Source: DATFDN01 sp963756495
Lineage (GTDB): Bacteria; Pseudomonadota; Alphaproteobacteria; Acetobacterales; Acetobacteraceae
NCBI GenBank assembly: GCA_963756495.1
Contig: CAVWNS010000006.1
Coordinates: 177,031 to 241,030, forward strand
Direction of reading: 5' to 3'
Length of the DNA stretch: 64,000 nt
This document shows, in pieces, positions 8,800 through 17,033 of this stretch. Position 1 is the first letter of the stretch. Each line of letters opens with the position of its first letter. The notes below the pieces were generated by a model. The model saw nothing but the letters and a program-made list of their open reading frames with translations, searched no databases and had not been told where the DNA came from. The translations under genes were made by a program, and so were the position numbers.

Positions 8800-8886
8800 C
8801 CCCTCCCCCGACCCCCTCCCGCAAGGGGAGGGGGAGTCGGAGCGCAAGCCCCCTCCGCTTGCGGGAGGGGGCCGGGGGGAGGGGTC
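8800..8886. repeat. intergenic palindromic repeat (G/C-rich)
   Basis: Two inverted units back to back: CCCCTCCCGCAAGGGGAGGGG (only partly symmetric) and CCCCCTCCGCTTGCGGGAGGGG. Both fold into strong hairpins. Similar repeats of different sequence lie at 50327-50440 and 61036-61152. It sits between two genes on the minus strand and could act as a terminator or mRNA stabiliser. Confidence 0.65.
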
Positions 8887-8911
8887 GTCACCAATCAAGC
8901 ATCGCATCGCC

Positions 8912-10721
8912 TCAACCACCCGCCAGCGCCTGGTCGAGGTCGCGGATCAGGTCGTCGGCGCTCTCCAGGCCGATCGACAGGCGTATCACGTCCCCGCCCG
9001 CGCCGGCGGCCGCGCGCTGCGCGTCGGTCAACTGGCGGTGCGTGGTCGAGGCGGGATGCAGGATCAGGCTGCGCGTATCGCCGATATTGGCCAGATGCGA
9101 GAACAGCCGCACGCCTTCGACCAGCCGCACGCCGGCGGCGAATCCGCCGCGCACGCCGAAGGTGAACACCGCGCCCGCGCCAAGCGGCAGGTATTTGCGG
9201 GCGAGCGCGCGATACGGGCTCGATTCCAGCCCGGCGTAGGATACCCAGGCGACGCGCGGATGCGCGGCGAGGAACGTCGCGACGCGCTGGGCATTGGCGA
9301 CGTGGCGGTCCATGCGCACCGGCAGCGTCTCGATCCCGGTCAGCGTGAGGAAGGCGTTCATCGGCGCCATGGTCGGGCCGAAGTCGCGCAGCGCCACGGC
9401 GCGCGCCTTGGTGGTGAACGCGAAGTCGCCGAAATTCTCAAAGAAGCGCAGCCCGTGATAGGCGGGCTCGGGCTCGGTGAGCGCGGGGAAGCGGTTGCCC
9501 TGCGACCAGTCGAAGCGCCCGGATTCCACCACCATGCCGCCGAGCGCGTTGCCGTGCCCGTCGAGGAACTTGGTGGTCGAGTGCGTCACCAGGTCGGCGC
9601 CCCACTCGATCGGCCGGCACAGATAGGGCGTGGCCATCGTGTTGTCGACGATCAGCGGCACGCCGGCCTCGTGCGCGACGCGCGCCACCGCCTCGATATC
9701 GACGACAATGCCGCCGGGATTGGCGAGGCTCTCGATGAAGATCGCCTTGCAGCGCGGGGTCAGCGCGGCGCGGAAATTCTCCGGCGTCATGCGGATCGAC
9801 GAAGTGGCAGGTCCAGCCGAGCTTACGGAACGACAGGCCGAACTGCGTGAGCGAGCCGCCATAGAGGTTGCGTGACGCAATAAATTCGTCGCCCGGCTCC
9901 AGCATCGTCGCGAACACCAGGAACTGCGCGGCGTGGCCCGACGCGGCGGCGACGGCGGCGCGTCCGCCCTCCAGGCTGGCGACGCGCTCCTCCAGCACCG
10001 AGACGGTGGGGTTGTTCAGGCGGCCGTAGATGTAGCCGAAATTGTGCAGGTTGAAGAGTGAGGCGGCGTGCTCGACGTCGTCGAATACATACGATGCGGT
10101 CTGGTAGATCGGCGTGGTGCGCGCGCCGGTGGTGGGATCGGGCGCGGCGCCGGCGTGGATGGCGCGGGTCTCGAAGCCGTGGACGAGGTTCTCTCCCGGC
10201 GGTTCGTCGGCGCGGTGGCGGCGTGCGCCGGTCGGCGGCTGCGCCGCACGGTTGCGGATGATACCGGAGTTGACGCCGCTCCACGACAGCTCCCCGCCCA
10301 GGCGGCCGAACTCGATCTTCGGGCAGCGGTTCATCACGACGTCCAGCCCGGCCTGCTCGGCGCGCGCGCCGGCGGCGTCGTTGCGCACGCCGAGCTGCAT
10401 CCACACGATCCGCGCGCCAATCGCGATGGCGTCGTCCACGATCGGGTCCACCTGGTCGGACGCGCGGAAGATGTCCACCATGTCGATGGGCTCGGGGATG
10501 TCGCGCAGCGAGGCGTAGGCGCGCTCGCCCAGCAGCTCCTGGCCGGCGAGGTTGGGATTGACCGGGATGACGCGGTAGCCCTTGCCTTGCAGGTACTTCA
10601 TGACGAAGTAGCTCGGCCGGTTCCAGTTGGATGACGCGCCGACCAGCGCGATCACGCGCACCTCGGCGAGGATGCGACGGAGCTTGGAATCGGGATAGGG
10701 GATCGACTCGATGGCGGTCAT
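8912..10721 (-). pseudogene. CoA-binding domain / O-acetylhomoserine sulfhydrylase fusion, frameshifted
   Basis: Reading from the ATG at 10721 (AGGA upstream), residues ~1-140 are a YccU-like CoA_binding_2 domain: VIALVGASSNWNRPSY, GYRVIPVNPNLAGQELLG, VWMQLGVRNDAAGARAEQAG, NRCPKIEFGRL. With no stop or clear new start, a linker leads into a Cys/Met-metabolism PLP enzyme: FETRAIHAGAAPDPTTGA, TPIYQTASYVFDD, YGRLNNPTV. Near 9779-9788 the frame shifts: HFVDPHDAGEFPRR should read on as ENFRAALTPRCKAIFIESLA in the next frame, consistent with one extra base. The second part contains the PLP lysine (THSTTKFLDGHG) and the normal C-terminus. The enzyme makes homocysteine from O-acetylhomoserine and sulfide. 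Marked pseudogene provisionally, because the indel may be a sequencing error. Confidence 0.75.
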
Positions 10722-10907
10722 GCACGCGGGTCCTGGACCTGGCGGGCGCAATCTGCGTCGGGCGCGGGACGCTCGCAAGCAGGGTGGTCGACGGTGCGAG
10801 TGGTTAATGGGCAGTTGACGGCTTGTGTACGCAAGCGCGACCTCCGGCTCGCCGGCGTACACCCGCGCCGGCTCCGGGACGCCGAGGTGTACACCGCCGG
10901 ACGGGGC

Positions 10908-10996
10908 GAAAAAAATGGCGGTGCCTTGCAGCACCGCCAAGTTTAGGGAGGAAACGTCCAAGAAACAGACAGTGCGGCGAACCGCATTGCTGCGAC
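10908..10996 (-). ncRNA. alpha-r8 / MmgR-like small regulatory RNA (candidate)
   Basis: On the minus strand a sigma70-like promoter (11001-11029) precedes ~90 nt with no ORF. It contains TTGGACGTTTCCTCCCTAAA and then a terminator hairpin (GGCGGTGC, 6-nt loop, GCACCGCC) followed by ATTTTTTT. The decamer TTTCCTCCCT, single-stranded before the terminator, is as I recall the conserved signature of the alpha-r8 family; its Sinorhizobium member MmgR is ~77 nt, Hfq-dependent and limits polyhydroxybutyrate accumulation. The CCUCCC core can pair with Shine-Dalgarno sequences. Seen: promoter, motif, terminator. Inferred: family membership and function. No minus-strand protein gene feeds this terminator. 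Confidence 0.75.
10909..10938 (-). terminator. rho-independent terminator of the sRNA
   Basis: Perfect 8-bp G/C-rich stem (10917-10924 with 10931-10938), 6-nt loop, followed on the minus strand by A and seven T residues (10909-10915 are A on the plus strand). It works in the minus direction only. Confidence 0.85.
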
Positions 10997-11000
10997 GCAC

Positions 11001-11029
11001 AATTTAGGATCGGGGGCGGCGGGCCACAA
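11001..11029 (-). promoter_or_regulatory. sRNA promoter, with TGC/GCA repeats at the start site
   Basis: On the minus strand TTGTGG (11029-11024), 17 bp, TAAATT (11006-11001). Immediately downstream, over the expected start (11000-10982), lies GTGCGTCGCAGCAATGCGG, rich in TGC/GCA half-sites like those bound by the PHB regulator PhaR/AniA. The promoter is seen in the sequence; the regulator is inferred. Confidence 0.65.
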
Positions 11030-11113
11030 GTCCTTTTTTGCATCGCACCATTGCCGGATGCGTGAGCCCCCGGAGCTAACCGTTCCTTAGTGTCGGCCCG
11101 CTAGCGTGGGCCG

Positions 11114-11902
11114 ATGCGATGCCTACGCCTGCTTTTCCTGCCGCTTTTGTGCCTGCTCGCCCGGCCGGCCGGTGCCATGGTGAGCATGGATCTCGCCCAA
11201 GGGTGCCGGTCGGCGATCGCGACGGCCGAGCATGCCGCGCAGTTGCCGCCGGGCCTGCTGGGTGCCATCGCCCAGGTCGAGAGCGGCCGGCGCGACCCGG
11301 CCAGCGGCGAAATCGCGCCGTGGCCCTGGACCGCCGATGTCGAGGGCACGGGCTATTTCTACGAGAGCAAGGCCGAGGCGGTCGCCGCGGTGCGCCGGTT
11401 CCAGGCAGAGGGAATCCGGTCCATCGATGTCGGCTGCATGCAGGTCAACCTGCAGCAGCACCCCGATGCGTTTCCCAGCTTGGAGGCGGCGTTCGACCCC
11501 GCGACCAACGCCGCCTACGCGGCCCGCTTCCTGCGCGAGCTGCAGGAGCAGACCGGCGACTGGCAGAAGGCGGCCGGGATGTACCATTCCGCCACCCCGA
11601 CGCTGGGGACGGAGTATGCGCGCAAGGTCATGGCCGCCTTGCCGGACGAGCAGCGACGCGCCGGGCAGAGCCCGCTGGCGCGGGCCTGGTCGGCCAGCCT
11701 CGGCAGCCCGTTCGGCACTTCCGGCGGATTGGCCGCCTTCGCCGGCCGGCGCCCGATGGGGGCGCGCTTCATCCCGGTCGCCGCCGAGGGCGGCTTGGTG
11801 TTCGCCGGGGCGGGGGCGCCGGGGCGGAGCCTGGCGGCCTACCGCGCCATGCCGGTGATGATCGGGTTGCAGCGGCATGGCCTCCTGCTGCTGCGCCGCT
11901 GA
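11114..11902 (+). CDS. lytic transglycosylase (SLT domain)
   Basis: 262 aa with a Sec signal peptide (LRLLFLPLLCLLARPAGA, cleavage ~21). The SLT fold follows: LPPGLLGAIAQVESGRRDPA carries the catalytic Glu (AQVESG), IDVGCMQVNLQQHPDAF is the second motif, and AARFLRELQEQTGDWQKAAG plus MYHS.TP complete it. These enzymes cleave peptidoglycan between MurNAc and GlcNAc in the periplasm. The short C-terminal tail after ~190 is variable and low in conservation. Its start lies ~85 bp from the sRNA promoter, which points the other way. Confidence 0.88.
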   Translation: MRCLRLLFLPLLCLLARPAGAMVSMDLAQGCRSAIATAEHAAQLPPGLLGAIAQVESGRRDPASGEIAPWPWTADVEGTGYFYESKAEAVAAVRRFQAEGIRSIDVGCMQVNLQQHPDAFPSLEAAFDPATNAAYAARFLRELQEQTGDWQKAAGMYHSATPTLGTEYARKVMAALPDEQRRAGQSPLARAWSASLGSPFGTSGGLAAFAGRRPMGARFIPVAAEGGLVFAGAGAPGRSLAAYRAMPVMIGLQRHGLLLLRR

Positions 11903-11916
11903 TCAAGGCGGGCTGA

Positions 11917-13305
11917 TCAGGCCCAGCTTGGCGCGTGGGTGCCGGGCGACACGCTCGGCCAGTCCCAGCGCGGCGGCGTGGCCGACAGCAGGGCGGCGTG
12001 GCGCACGCAGGAGAGGCGGCCGAAACCGGACTCGCTCTCCTCCAGGAACGCGGCGACGTCGTCACGGCTGGGGGCCGCGCAGCCGAGCCCGCCGGGCACC
12101 CGGCCCAGCCCGCGAATCCAGTGGCCGGTGCGGGCCAGTGAGACGCGCACGTGCCAGCTTCCGCCCTCGGTGGCGCGGCGATACAGTCCGGCGAGGGCGC
12201 CGAGGGCGAGGAAGTGGCCCGACGCATGGTCCAGCGCCTGCACCGGAAGCGGCTTCGGGCTGGTCTGTCCGGTGGCCTCGGCCTCGGCGGCGTTGAAGCC
12301 GCTCGCGGTCTGCACCAGGCTGTCGAAGCCGCGCCGGTCCCGCCACGGCCCGGCGTAGCCGTACGCGCAGAGCGAGACGTAGACGATGCCCGGCCGGGTG
12401 GCGGCCGCTTCGGCCGGCCCGAAGCCGCGGCCGGCGATGGCGCCGGGGCGGTAGCCCTGCACCAGGATGTCCGCCTGCCCGGCCAGCCCGCGCAGCGTCT
12501 CGCGTGCGCCCGCCTCGCGCAGGTCGAGCTGCGCCGACAGCTTCCCCCGCCCGCTGTCGATGACCAGGGCGGGGATGTTGTAGAGGTGCGGGGCGGTGAT
12601 GAGCAGCACGTCGGCGCCGTGCGCGGCGAGGATGCGGCCGCAGACCGGCCCGGCGATGACGCGGGTGAGGTCCAGCACGCGCACCCCGGCGAGCGGCCGG
12701 TCGGCCGGGGATAGCGGGCGCGGCGGCGCCTCGCCGATGCGTTCGAAGCCGATCAGCGGCTCGGCCTGCACCGCCTGGCCCTGCGGATGGGCGTCCCATT
12801 CGGCGAAGCCGCGCATGGCGGTGACGCACAGCCCGGCGGCGGCGGCCGCGTCCTCGAAGGCGAACGCCTCCCATCCGGCCAGCGCCGCCCGGACCGCCGC
12901 GCGGTCATGCGCGCAGTCGAGCAGGCGCAGCACGCCGTCGCGATGGTGCGGGAAATTGGTGTGCAGCCGGACGCAGCGCCCGTCGCCGCACGGATATGTC
13001 CCGGCGATCCGGTCCCATGCCTCGGGGGCGGGCGCGCCGTTCACCCGCATCCAGCCCTCGGAGTGGAACTCGGTGGCGGCGTGGCGCATGTCCACCGCGA
13101 CCGTCTGGCGCGGCAGGCCACGCAGCTGGCCGAGCGTCGCGGCGGCCAGACCGCCGGCGGCGATCGCGGCCTGGGCCGCCGTGCCGACGGCGAAGGAGGA
13201 GGGCAGGACCGGGTCGGCTCCGGTCAGCGCCACGTTTTCCAGCGCTTCCGCGGGCATCCCCGCCGCCGTCCATACGTCCGTCAGGGCCTGCATCGGCGTC
13301 GCCAT
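11917..13305 (-). CDS. CaiB/BaiF (class III) CoA-transferase
   Basis: 462 aa; ATG preceded by AGGAGGGGGACC. The N-terminal ~200 residues resemble a partial CaiB-like module (VDMRHAATEFHSEGWMRVNG, YPCGDGRCVRLHTNFPHH), and the canonical domain follows: LAGVRVLDLTRVIAGPVCGR, ILAAHGADVLLI, DLREAGARETLRGLAGQADI, LVQGYRPGAIAGRGFG. The enzyme moves CoA between carboxylates via an aspartyl-CoA thioester. Substrate not evident. Ends 15 bp from the convergent transglycosylase gene and is divergent from queC (46 bp between starts). Confidence 0.85.
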   Translation of the reverse strand: MATPMQALTDVWTAAGMPAEALENVALTGADPVLPSSFAVGTAAQAAIAAGGLAAATLGQLRGLPRQTVAVDMRHAATEFHSEGWMRVNGAPAPEAWDRIAGTYPCGDGRCVRLHTNFPHHRDGVLRLLDCAHDRAAVRAALAGWEAFAFEDAAAAAGLCVTAMRGFAEWDAHPQGQAVQAEPLIGFERIGEAPPRPLSPADRPLAGVRVLDLTRVIAGPVCGRILAAHGADVLLITAPHLYNIPALVIDSGRGKLSAQLDLREAGARETLRGLAGQADILVQGYRPGAIAGRGFGPAEAAATRPGIVYVSLCAYGYAGPWRDRRGFDSLVQTASGFNAAEAEATGQTSPKPLPVQALDHASGHFLALGALAGLYRRATEGGSWHVRVSLARTGHWIRGLGRVPGGLGCAAPSRDDVAAFLEESESGFGRLSCVRHAALLSATPPRWDWPSVSPGTHAPSWA

Positions 13306-13351
13306 GGTCCCCCTCCTGTCAAACGCCGGACCAGCGTAGTAGAGGGCGGTG

Positions 13352-14053
13352 ATGCCTGACCATGCCCTGGTCCTGTTCTCCGGTGGGCAGGATTCCACGA
13401 CCTGCCTCGCCTGGGCGCTGGCCCGCTACGAGCGTGTCGAGACCGTGGGCTTCGCCTACGGCCAGCGCCATGCGGTGGAGCTGGCCTGCCGCGCACCCGT
13501 GCGCGCGGGCCTGGCGGGGATGGCCGGCTGGGGCGACCGGCTCGGGGCGGACCATATGATGGACCTTGCCGCCGCGATGGCGGCGCTGGGCGAGACCGCG
13601 CTGACCAGCGAGGCGGCGATCGCAATGGGGGCGGAGGGGCTGCCCAACACCTTCGTGCCCGGTCGCAACCTGCTGTTCTTCACCTATGCCGCCACCATCG
13701 CCTACCGGCGCGGGCTGCGCCGGATCGTCGGCGGCATGTGCGAGACGGACTACTCGGGCTATCCCGACTGCCGCGACGACACGGTCAAGGCGATGCAGGT
13801 CGCGCTCAATCTCGGGATGGCCCGCCGGTTCGTGCTGGAGACCCCGCTGATGTGGCGCGACAAGGCGGCCACCTGGGACCTAGCCGAGGAGCTGGGCGGC
13901 GCGGCGCTGGTCGCGCTGGTCCGCGAGCAGACCCATAGTTGCTATCTGGGCGACCGCACCCACCGCCACGACTGGGGCTATGGCTGCGGCACCTGCCCGG
14001 CCTGCGAATTGCGCGCCGCCGGCTGGGCGCGCTGGCGCGAGCGCCGGGCGTGA
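13352..14053 (+). CDS. queC: 7-cyano-7-deazaguanine synthase QueC
   Basis: 233 aa; ATG at 13352 with AGAGGG upstream (a GTG lies one codon earlier). The PP-loop ATPase motif LFSGGQDSTTCLAWAL is at the N-terminus, VPGRNLLFFTYAA in the middle, and the zinc site at the end (HSCYLGDRTHRHDWGYGCG followed by TCPAC, four Cys). QueC converts 7-carboxy-7-deazaguanine to preQ0 with ammonia and ATP, a step in queuosine tRNA modification. Other que genes are not in the window. Confidence 0.93.
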   Translation: MPDHALVLFSGGQDSTTCLAWALARYERVETVGFAYGQRHAVELACRAPVRAGLAGMAGWGDRLGADHMMDLAAAMAALGETALTSEAAIAMGAEGLPNTFVPGRNLLFFTYAATIAYRRGLRRIVGGMCETDYSGYPDCRDDTVKAMQVALNLGMARRFVLETPLMWRDKAATWDLAEELGGAALVALVREQTHSCYLGDRTHRHDWGYGCGTCPACELRAAGWARWRERRA

Positions 14054-14065
14054 TCGCGCCGAGAG

Positions 14066-14461
14066 TCAGGCCCGGCGGAGGCCGAGATGGCGCACCATCG
14101 GATCGAAGTCGCGGTCGTCGGTGAGCAGCGCGTGGCCGTAATGCAGGCAGTAGGTGCCGATGATCAGGTCCACCGTGCTGCGCACGGTGATGCCGGTCGC
14201 GCGCAGAAGGCGGAAGTTGCGGGCCGCCAAGGTTGCGATCTGCCCGTCAAGCATGTTCACGATCAGGAAACCGCGCAGGTCGCGCTCGATCCGGGCGGCG
14301 TGCGCGTCATCGCGGGCACCCTGAAGGATTTCGAGAAGCACAATATCGCCGACCAGCACCTGCCCGCCTTCCGGGGCGATCGCGCCGCGCAGCGCCCGCA
14401 CCGATGCGGTCTCGATGGCCCTCAGGAAGTTGATCCAGACCGAGCTATCGACGAGGATCAC
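14066..14461 (-). CDS. vapC: PIN-domain toxin VapC
   Basis: 131 aa from a GTG start that overlaps the antitoxin stop by 4 bp. PIN nuclease signature acids are in place: ILVDSSVWINF (first Asp), VLLEILQGARDD (Glu) and HALLTDDRDFDPM (Asp pair). VapC toxins are Mg2+-dependent endoribonucleases that usually cut tRNA or rRNA. The translational overlap and the order antitoxin-toxin are standard for vapBC. Confidence 0.88.
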   Translation of the reverse strand: MILVDSSVWINFLRAIETASVRALRGAIAPEGGQVLVGDIVLLEILQGARDDAHAARIERDLRGFLIVNMLDGQIATLAARNFRLLRATGITVRSTVDLIIGTYCLHYGHALLTDDRDFDPMVRHLGLRRA

Positions 14462-14652
14462 CGACGGCCGCGCATGGCGTCCAGGTCGCCCTCCCAGCCA
14501 AGCCCCCACATGTCCTCCAGCGCCTCCCTCTGGCGGTAGGACTGGATCAGCCGAGTCAGCGCCTCCTCCACGGTGGCCTTCTTGGTCGGCAGCCCGGACC
14601 GGGTCATGGCCTCTTTGATCAGGTCGTCGTCGATGTCGATGTTGGTGCGCAT
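14458..14652 (-). CDS. vapB: VapB-type antitoxin
   Basis: 64 aa: MRTNIDIDDDLIKEAMTRSG, then LPTKKATVEEALTRLIQ and a C-terminal QREALEDMWGLGWEGDLD that would wrap the toxin. The N-terminus is a ribbon-helix-helix of the VapB/DUF2191 type. The ATG at 14652 is chosen over one seven codons upstream because GAGGTCGCC precedes it and family members begin MRTN(I/V). Expected to bind its own promoter and neutralise the downstream PIN toxin. Confidence 0.85.
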   Translation of the reverse strand: MRTNIDIDDDLIKEAMTRSGLPTKKATVEEALTRLIQSYRQREALEDMWGLGWEGDLDAMRGRR

Positions 14653-14777
14653 GGCGACCTCGTGGATGTGCATGATATACCACTGGCCTACACATGTCTC
14701 AAGCAGGGCGGAGGCCGGCTTGCCCGTGGCGACGATCGCCGATCTAAGGACAGGCCGTTCCGAGAGGAGATTCCTGC

Positions 14778-15152
14778 ATGAAGTTGCTCATGCTGTCAGC
14801 CTGCGCTGCCCTGGCGCTCGCGCTCGTCCCCACCGCCCATGCCCAGCGTGGGACTGTTCTGCACGCGGGCACGGCCGGGCAGCTCGCCGAGCTTTGCGCC
14901 GCCAATCCCCGCGAGGAGCTGGGCGATGCGCGTGTCAACTACTGCCACGGCTTCGCCCAGGGCGCGGTGGACGTCATCCTGCACGACGCGGGCGAGAAGA
15001 AGCCGTTCTGCTTCCCGCGCCCGGCGCCGACGCGCACCGACACGCTGAACCAGTTCGTGCGGTGGGTACGCGCCGAGCCCGCGCACGCGCAGCTTCCGGC
15101 CGCCGGCGGCCTCTATCGCTTCCTGCAGGACACCTATCCCTGCGGCGGGTAG
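14778..15152 (+). CDS. Rap1a/Tai-type secreted protein
   Basis: 124 aa with a clear signal peptide (LLMLSACAALALALVPTAHA). The mature part follows the Rap1a/Tai immunity protein pattern: TAGQLAELCAAN, VNYCHGFAQGAVDVI, PFCFPRPAPT, LNQFVRWVRAEP and a final LYRFLQDTYPCGG, with four conserved cysteines. Characterised members neutralise T6SS amidase effectors in the periplasm, but many are orphans with no effector nearby, as here; function is therefore open. RBS AGAGGAG upstream. Confidence 0.75.
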   Translation: MKLLMLSACAALALALVPTAHAQRGTVLHAGTAGQLAELCAANPREELGDARVNYCHGFAQGAVDVILHDAGEKKPFCFPRPAPTRTDTLNQFVRWVRAEPAHAQLPAAGGLYRFLQDTYPCGG

Positions 15153-15248
15153 CGCTCGGCGGATAATCCCGACGTCGGCCGCCGCCGCTTGCCGGCAGCG
15201 GCGCGAGCCCGTTCAATGCGGGTGAGTGGGCGAGAACAGGAGGACGTC

Positions 15249-16010
15249 ATGCCGAAACTGGCAGGCAAGGTTGCTTGGGTCACCGGCGCGGGCAGCGGCA
15301 TCGGCGAGGCCGCCGCGCTGGCGCTGGCCGGGGAGGGCGCGACGCTGGTGCTGACTGGGCGGCGGCGCGAGCCCCTGGAGCACGTTGCCGGGCGCATCCG
15401 CGAGACGGGCGGCACCGCGCATGTGCAGCCGGCCGACCTGATGCGCTCCGATCAGGTCCAGAAGGTCGGGGGGTTCATCAAGGATACGCTCGGCCGGCTC
15501 GACATCCTGGTGAACAATGCCGGGCTGAACATCACCGACCGGCACTGGAGCAAGCTGACGCCCCAGGGCATCGACGAGCTGCTGGGCGGCAATCTCTCGG
15601 CCTCGCTCTACTGCGTGACCGTCGCGCTGCCGATGATGCGGGCGCAGAAGGACGGGCTGATCATCCACACCGCCTCCATGGCCGGCCGCTTCATCGGCGG
15701 CCTCAGCGGCCCGATCTACACCGCGGCCAAGCACGGCGTCGTGGCCATGAGCCACACCATCAACATGGAGGAGTGCGTGAACAACATCCGCTCCACCGCC
15801 ATGCTGCCCGGCGAGGTGGCGACGCCGATCCTCGACAAGCGCCCCACCCCGGTCAGCGCGGAGGAGCGGGCGCGCATGGTCCAGCCCGAGGATTGCGGCG
15901 ACCTGATCCGCTACATCGCCTGCCTGCCGGCGCATGTCGTGATCAACGAGGTGATGATCGCGCCCACCTGGAACCGCGGCTACCTCGCCAACCTCCAGCG
16001 CGCGCTCTGA
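15249..16010 (+). CDS. SDR family oxidoreductase
   Basis: 253 aa; start chosen at the ATG after ACAGGAGGACGTC. Classical short-chain dehydrogenase motifs: VTGAGSGIGEAAALAL (NADP-binding), LDILVNNAGLN, HTASMAGRF (catalytic Ser) and GPIYTAAKHGVVAMS (Tyr-x3-Lys). The Arg pair after LVLTG suggests NADP(H). Ends 16 bp before the 2-hydroxyacid dehydrogenase gene, so the two probably form an operon acting on related hydroxy/keto acids; the substrate is unknown. Confidence 0.88.
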   Translation: MPKLAGKVAWVTGAGSGIGEAAALALAGEGATLVLTGRRREPLEHVAGRIRETGGTAHVQPADLMRSDQVQKVGGFIKDTLGRLDILVNNAGLNITDRHWSKLTPQGIDELLGGNLSASLYCVTVALPMMRAQKDGLIIHTASMAGRFIGGLSGPIYTAAKHGVVAMSHTINMEECVNNIRSTAMLPGEVATPILDKRPTPVSAEERARMVQPEDCGDLIRYIACLPAHVVINEVMIAPTWNRGYLANLQRAL

Positions 16011-16026
16011 GACAGGGGAAGTCACT

Positions 16027-17007
16027 ATGCCGAGCAACCGCAAGGCGGTGATGGTGCCGCAGACGATGGGCAAGGCCGGTCTCGCGGTGCTCACGCGTCG
16101 CGAGGACATCGAGGTGCGCCCCTACCCGACCTCGATCCGGCAGGCGGACCTGCTCGGGATGCTGGGGGAGGTGGCGGGCATCGCGCTCTCGGTCACCCCG
16201 TTCGGCGAGGCCGAGATGGACGCCGCGCCGGCGATGCAGGTGGTGGCGCGCATCGGGGTCGGCTACGACGCGGTGGACGTGCCCGCGCTGACCGCGCGGC
16301 GGGTGCCGCTGATGATCGCCGGGACCGCGAACTCCACCTCGGTCGCCGAGCACGCGCTCTATCTCATCATGACCCTCGCCAAGCGCGGCGCGGCGATGGA
16401 TGCGTTGGTGCGCGAGGGGCGCTGGGCGGATTCGCGGGCCAATCTGCCGATGGAGCTGGCCGGCAAGACGGTCCTGATCGTGGGCTTCGGGCGCATCGGC
16501 ACACGCTCGGCCCGGCGCTGCGCCGCGCTGGAGATGGCGGTGCTGGTGCATGACCCCTACGTGCCGGCCGAGACGATCCGGGCGGCCGGCTACGAGCCCG
16601 CGCCCGATCTGGACGCCGTGTTGCCGGGGGCGGACTTCGTGAGCGTGCACTGCCCGAAGAACCCGGAGACGGTGGGGATGTTCAACGCCGCCCGGCTCGC
16701 CCGCATGAAGCGGGGCGCCTGCATCGTCAACACCGCTCGCGGCGGCATCATCGACGAGCCGGCGCTCTACGAGGCCCTGACCAGCGGGCATCTCACGGGC
16801 GCCGGGCTGGACGTGTTCGAGACCGAGCCGGCGCCGGTCGCGAATACGCTGCTGAAGCTGGACACCGTGATCGCCTCGCCGCACGTGGCCGGGGTGACGA
16901 CCGAGTCCGTCGCCGGGATGGCGGTCGCGACCGCCGAGAACATCCTGAGCGTGCTCGACGGCAGTCCGATCCGCGACAACGTGGTGAACCAGGAGGTGCT
17001 GGGGTAG
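16027..17007 (+). CDS. D-2-hydroxyacid dehydrogenase (SerA-like)
   Basis: 326 aa. The NAD-binding Rossmann motif VLIVGFGRIGTRSARR is at ~150, preceded by ARIGVGYDAVDVPAL of the substrate domain. Catalytic residues are present: Arg in IVNTARGGIIDE, Glu in LDVFETEPAP and His in ASPHVAGVT. Family members interconvert 2-keto and D-2-hydroxy acids; there is no ACT domain, so it is not a typical biosynthetic SerA. RBS GGGGAAG. Second gene of a two-gene unit with the SDR. Confidence 0.88.
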   Translation: MPSNRKAVMVPQTMGKAGLAVLTRREDIEVRPYPTSIRQADLLGMLGEVAGIALSVTPFGEAEMDAAPAMQVVARIGVGYDAVDVPALTARRVPLMIAGTANSTSVAEHALYLIMTLAKRGAAMDALVREGRWADSRANLPMELAGKTVLIVGFGRIGTRSARRCAALEMAVLVHDPYVPAETIRAAGYEPAPDLDAVLPGADFVSVHCPKNPETVGMFNAARLARMKRGACIVNTARGGIIDEPALYEALTSGHLTGAGLDVFETEPAPVANTLLKLDTVIASPHVAGVTTESVAGMAVATAENILSVLDGSPIRDNVVNQEVLG

Positions 17008-17033
17008 CGGTCCGGGGGGTCAGCCTCCGGAGG

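Noticed and set aside
7026..8894. A 622-codon open frame antiparallel or shifted against the methyltransferase-glycosyltransferase gene
   Set aside because: It is Arg/Pro/Ala-rich without domain motifs; a high-GC shadow of the real frame at 7088-8788.
10722..10907. A SAM-II or other methionine riboswitch upstream of the sulfhydrylase
   Set aside because: Such elements are common before this gene in alphaproteobacteria, but I could not find the conserved SAM-II core or pseudoknot segments in this leader.
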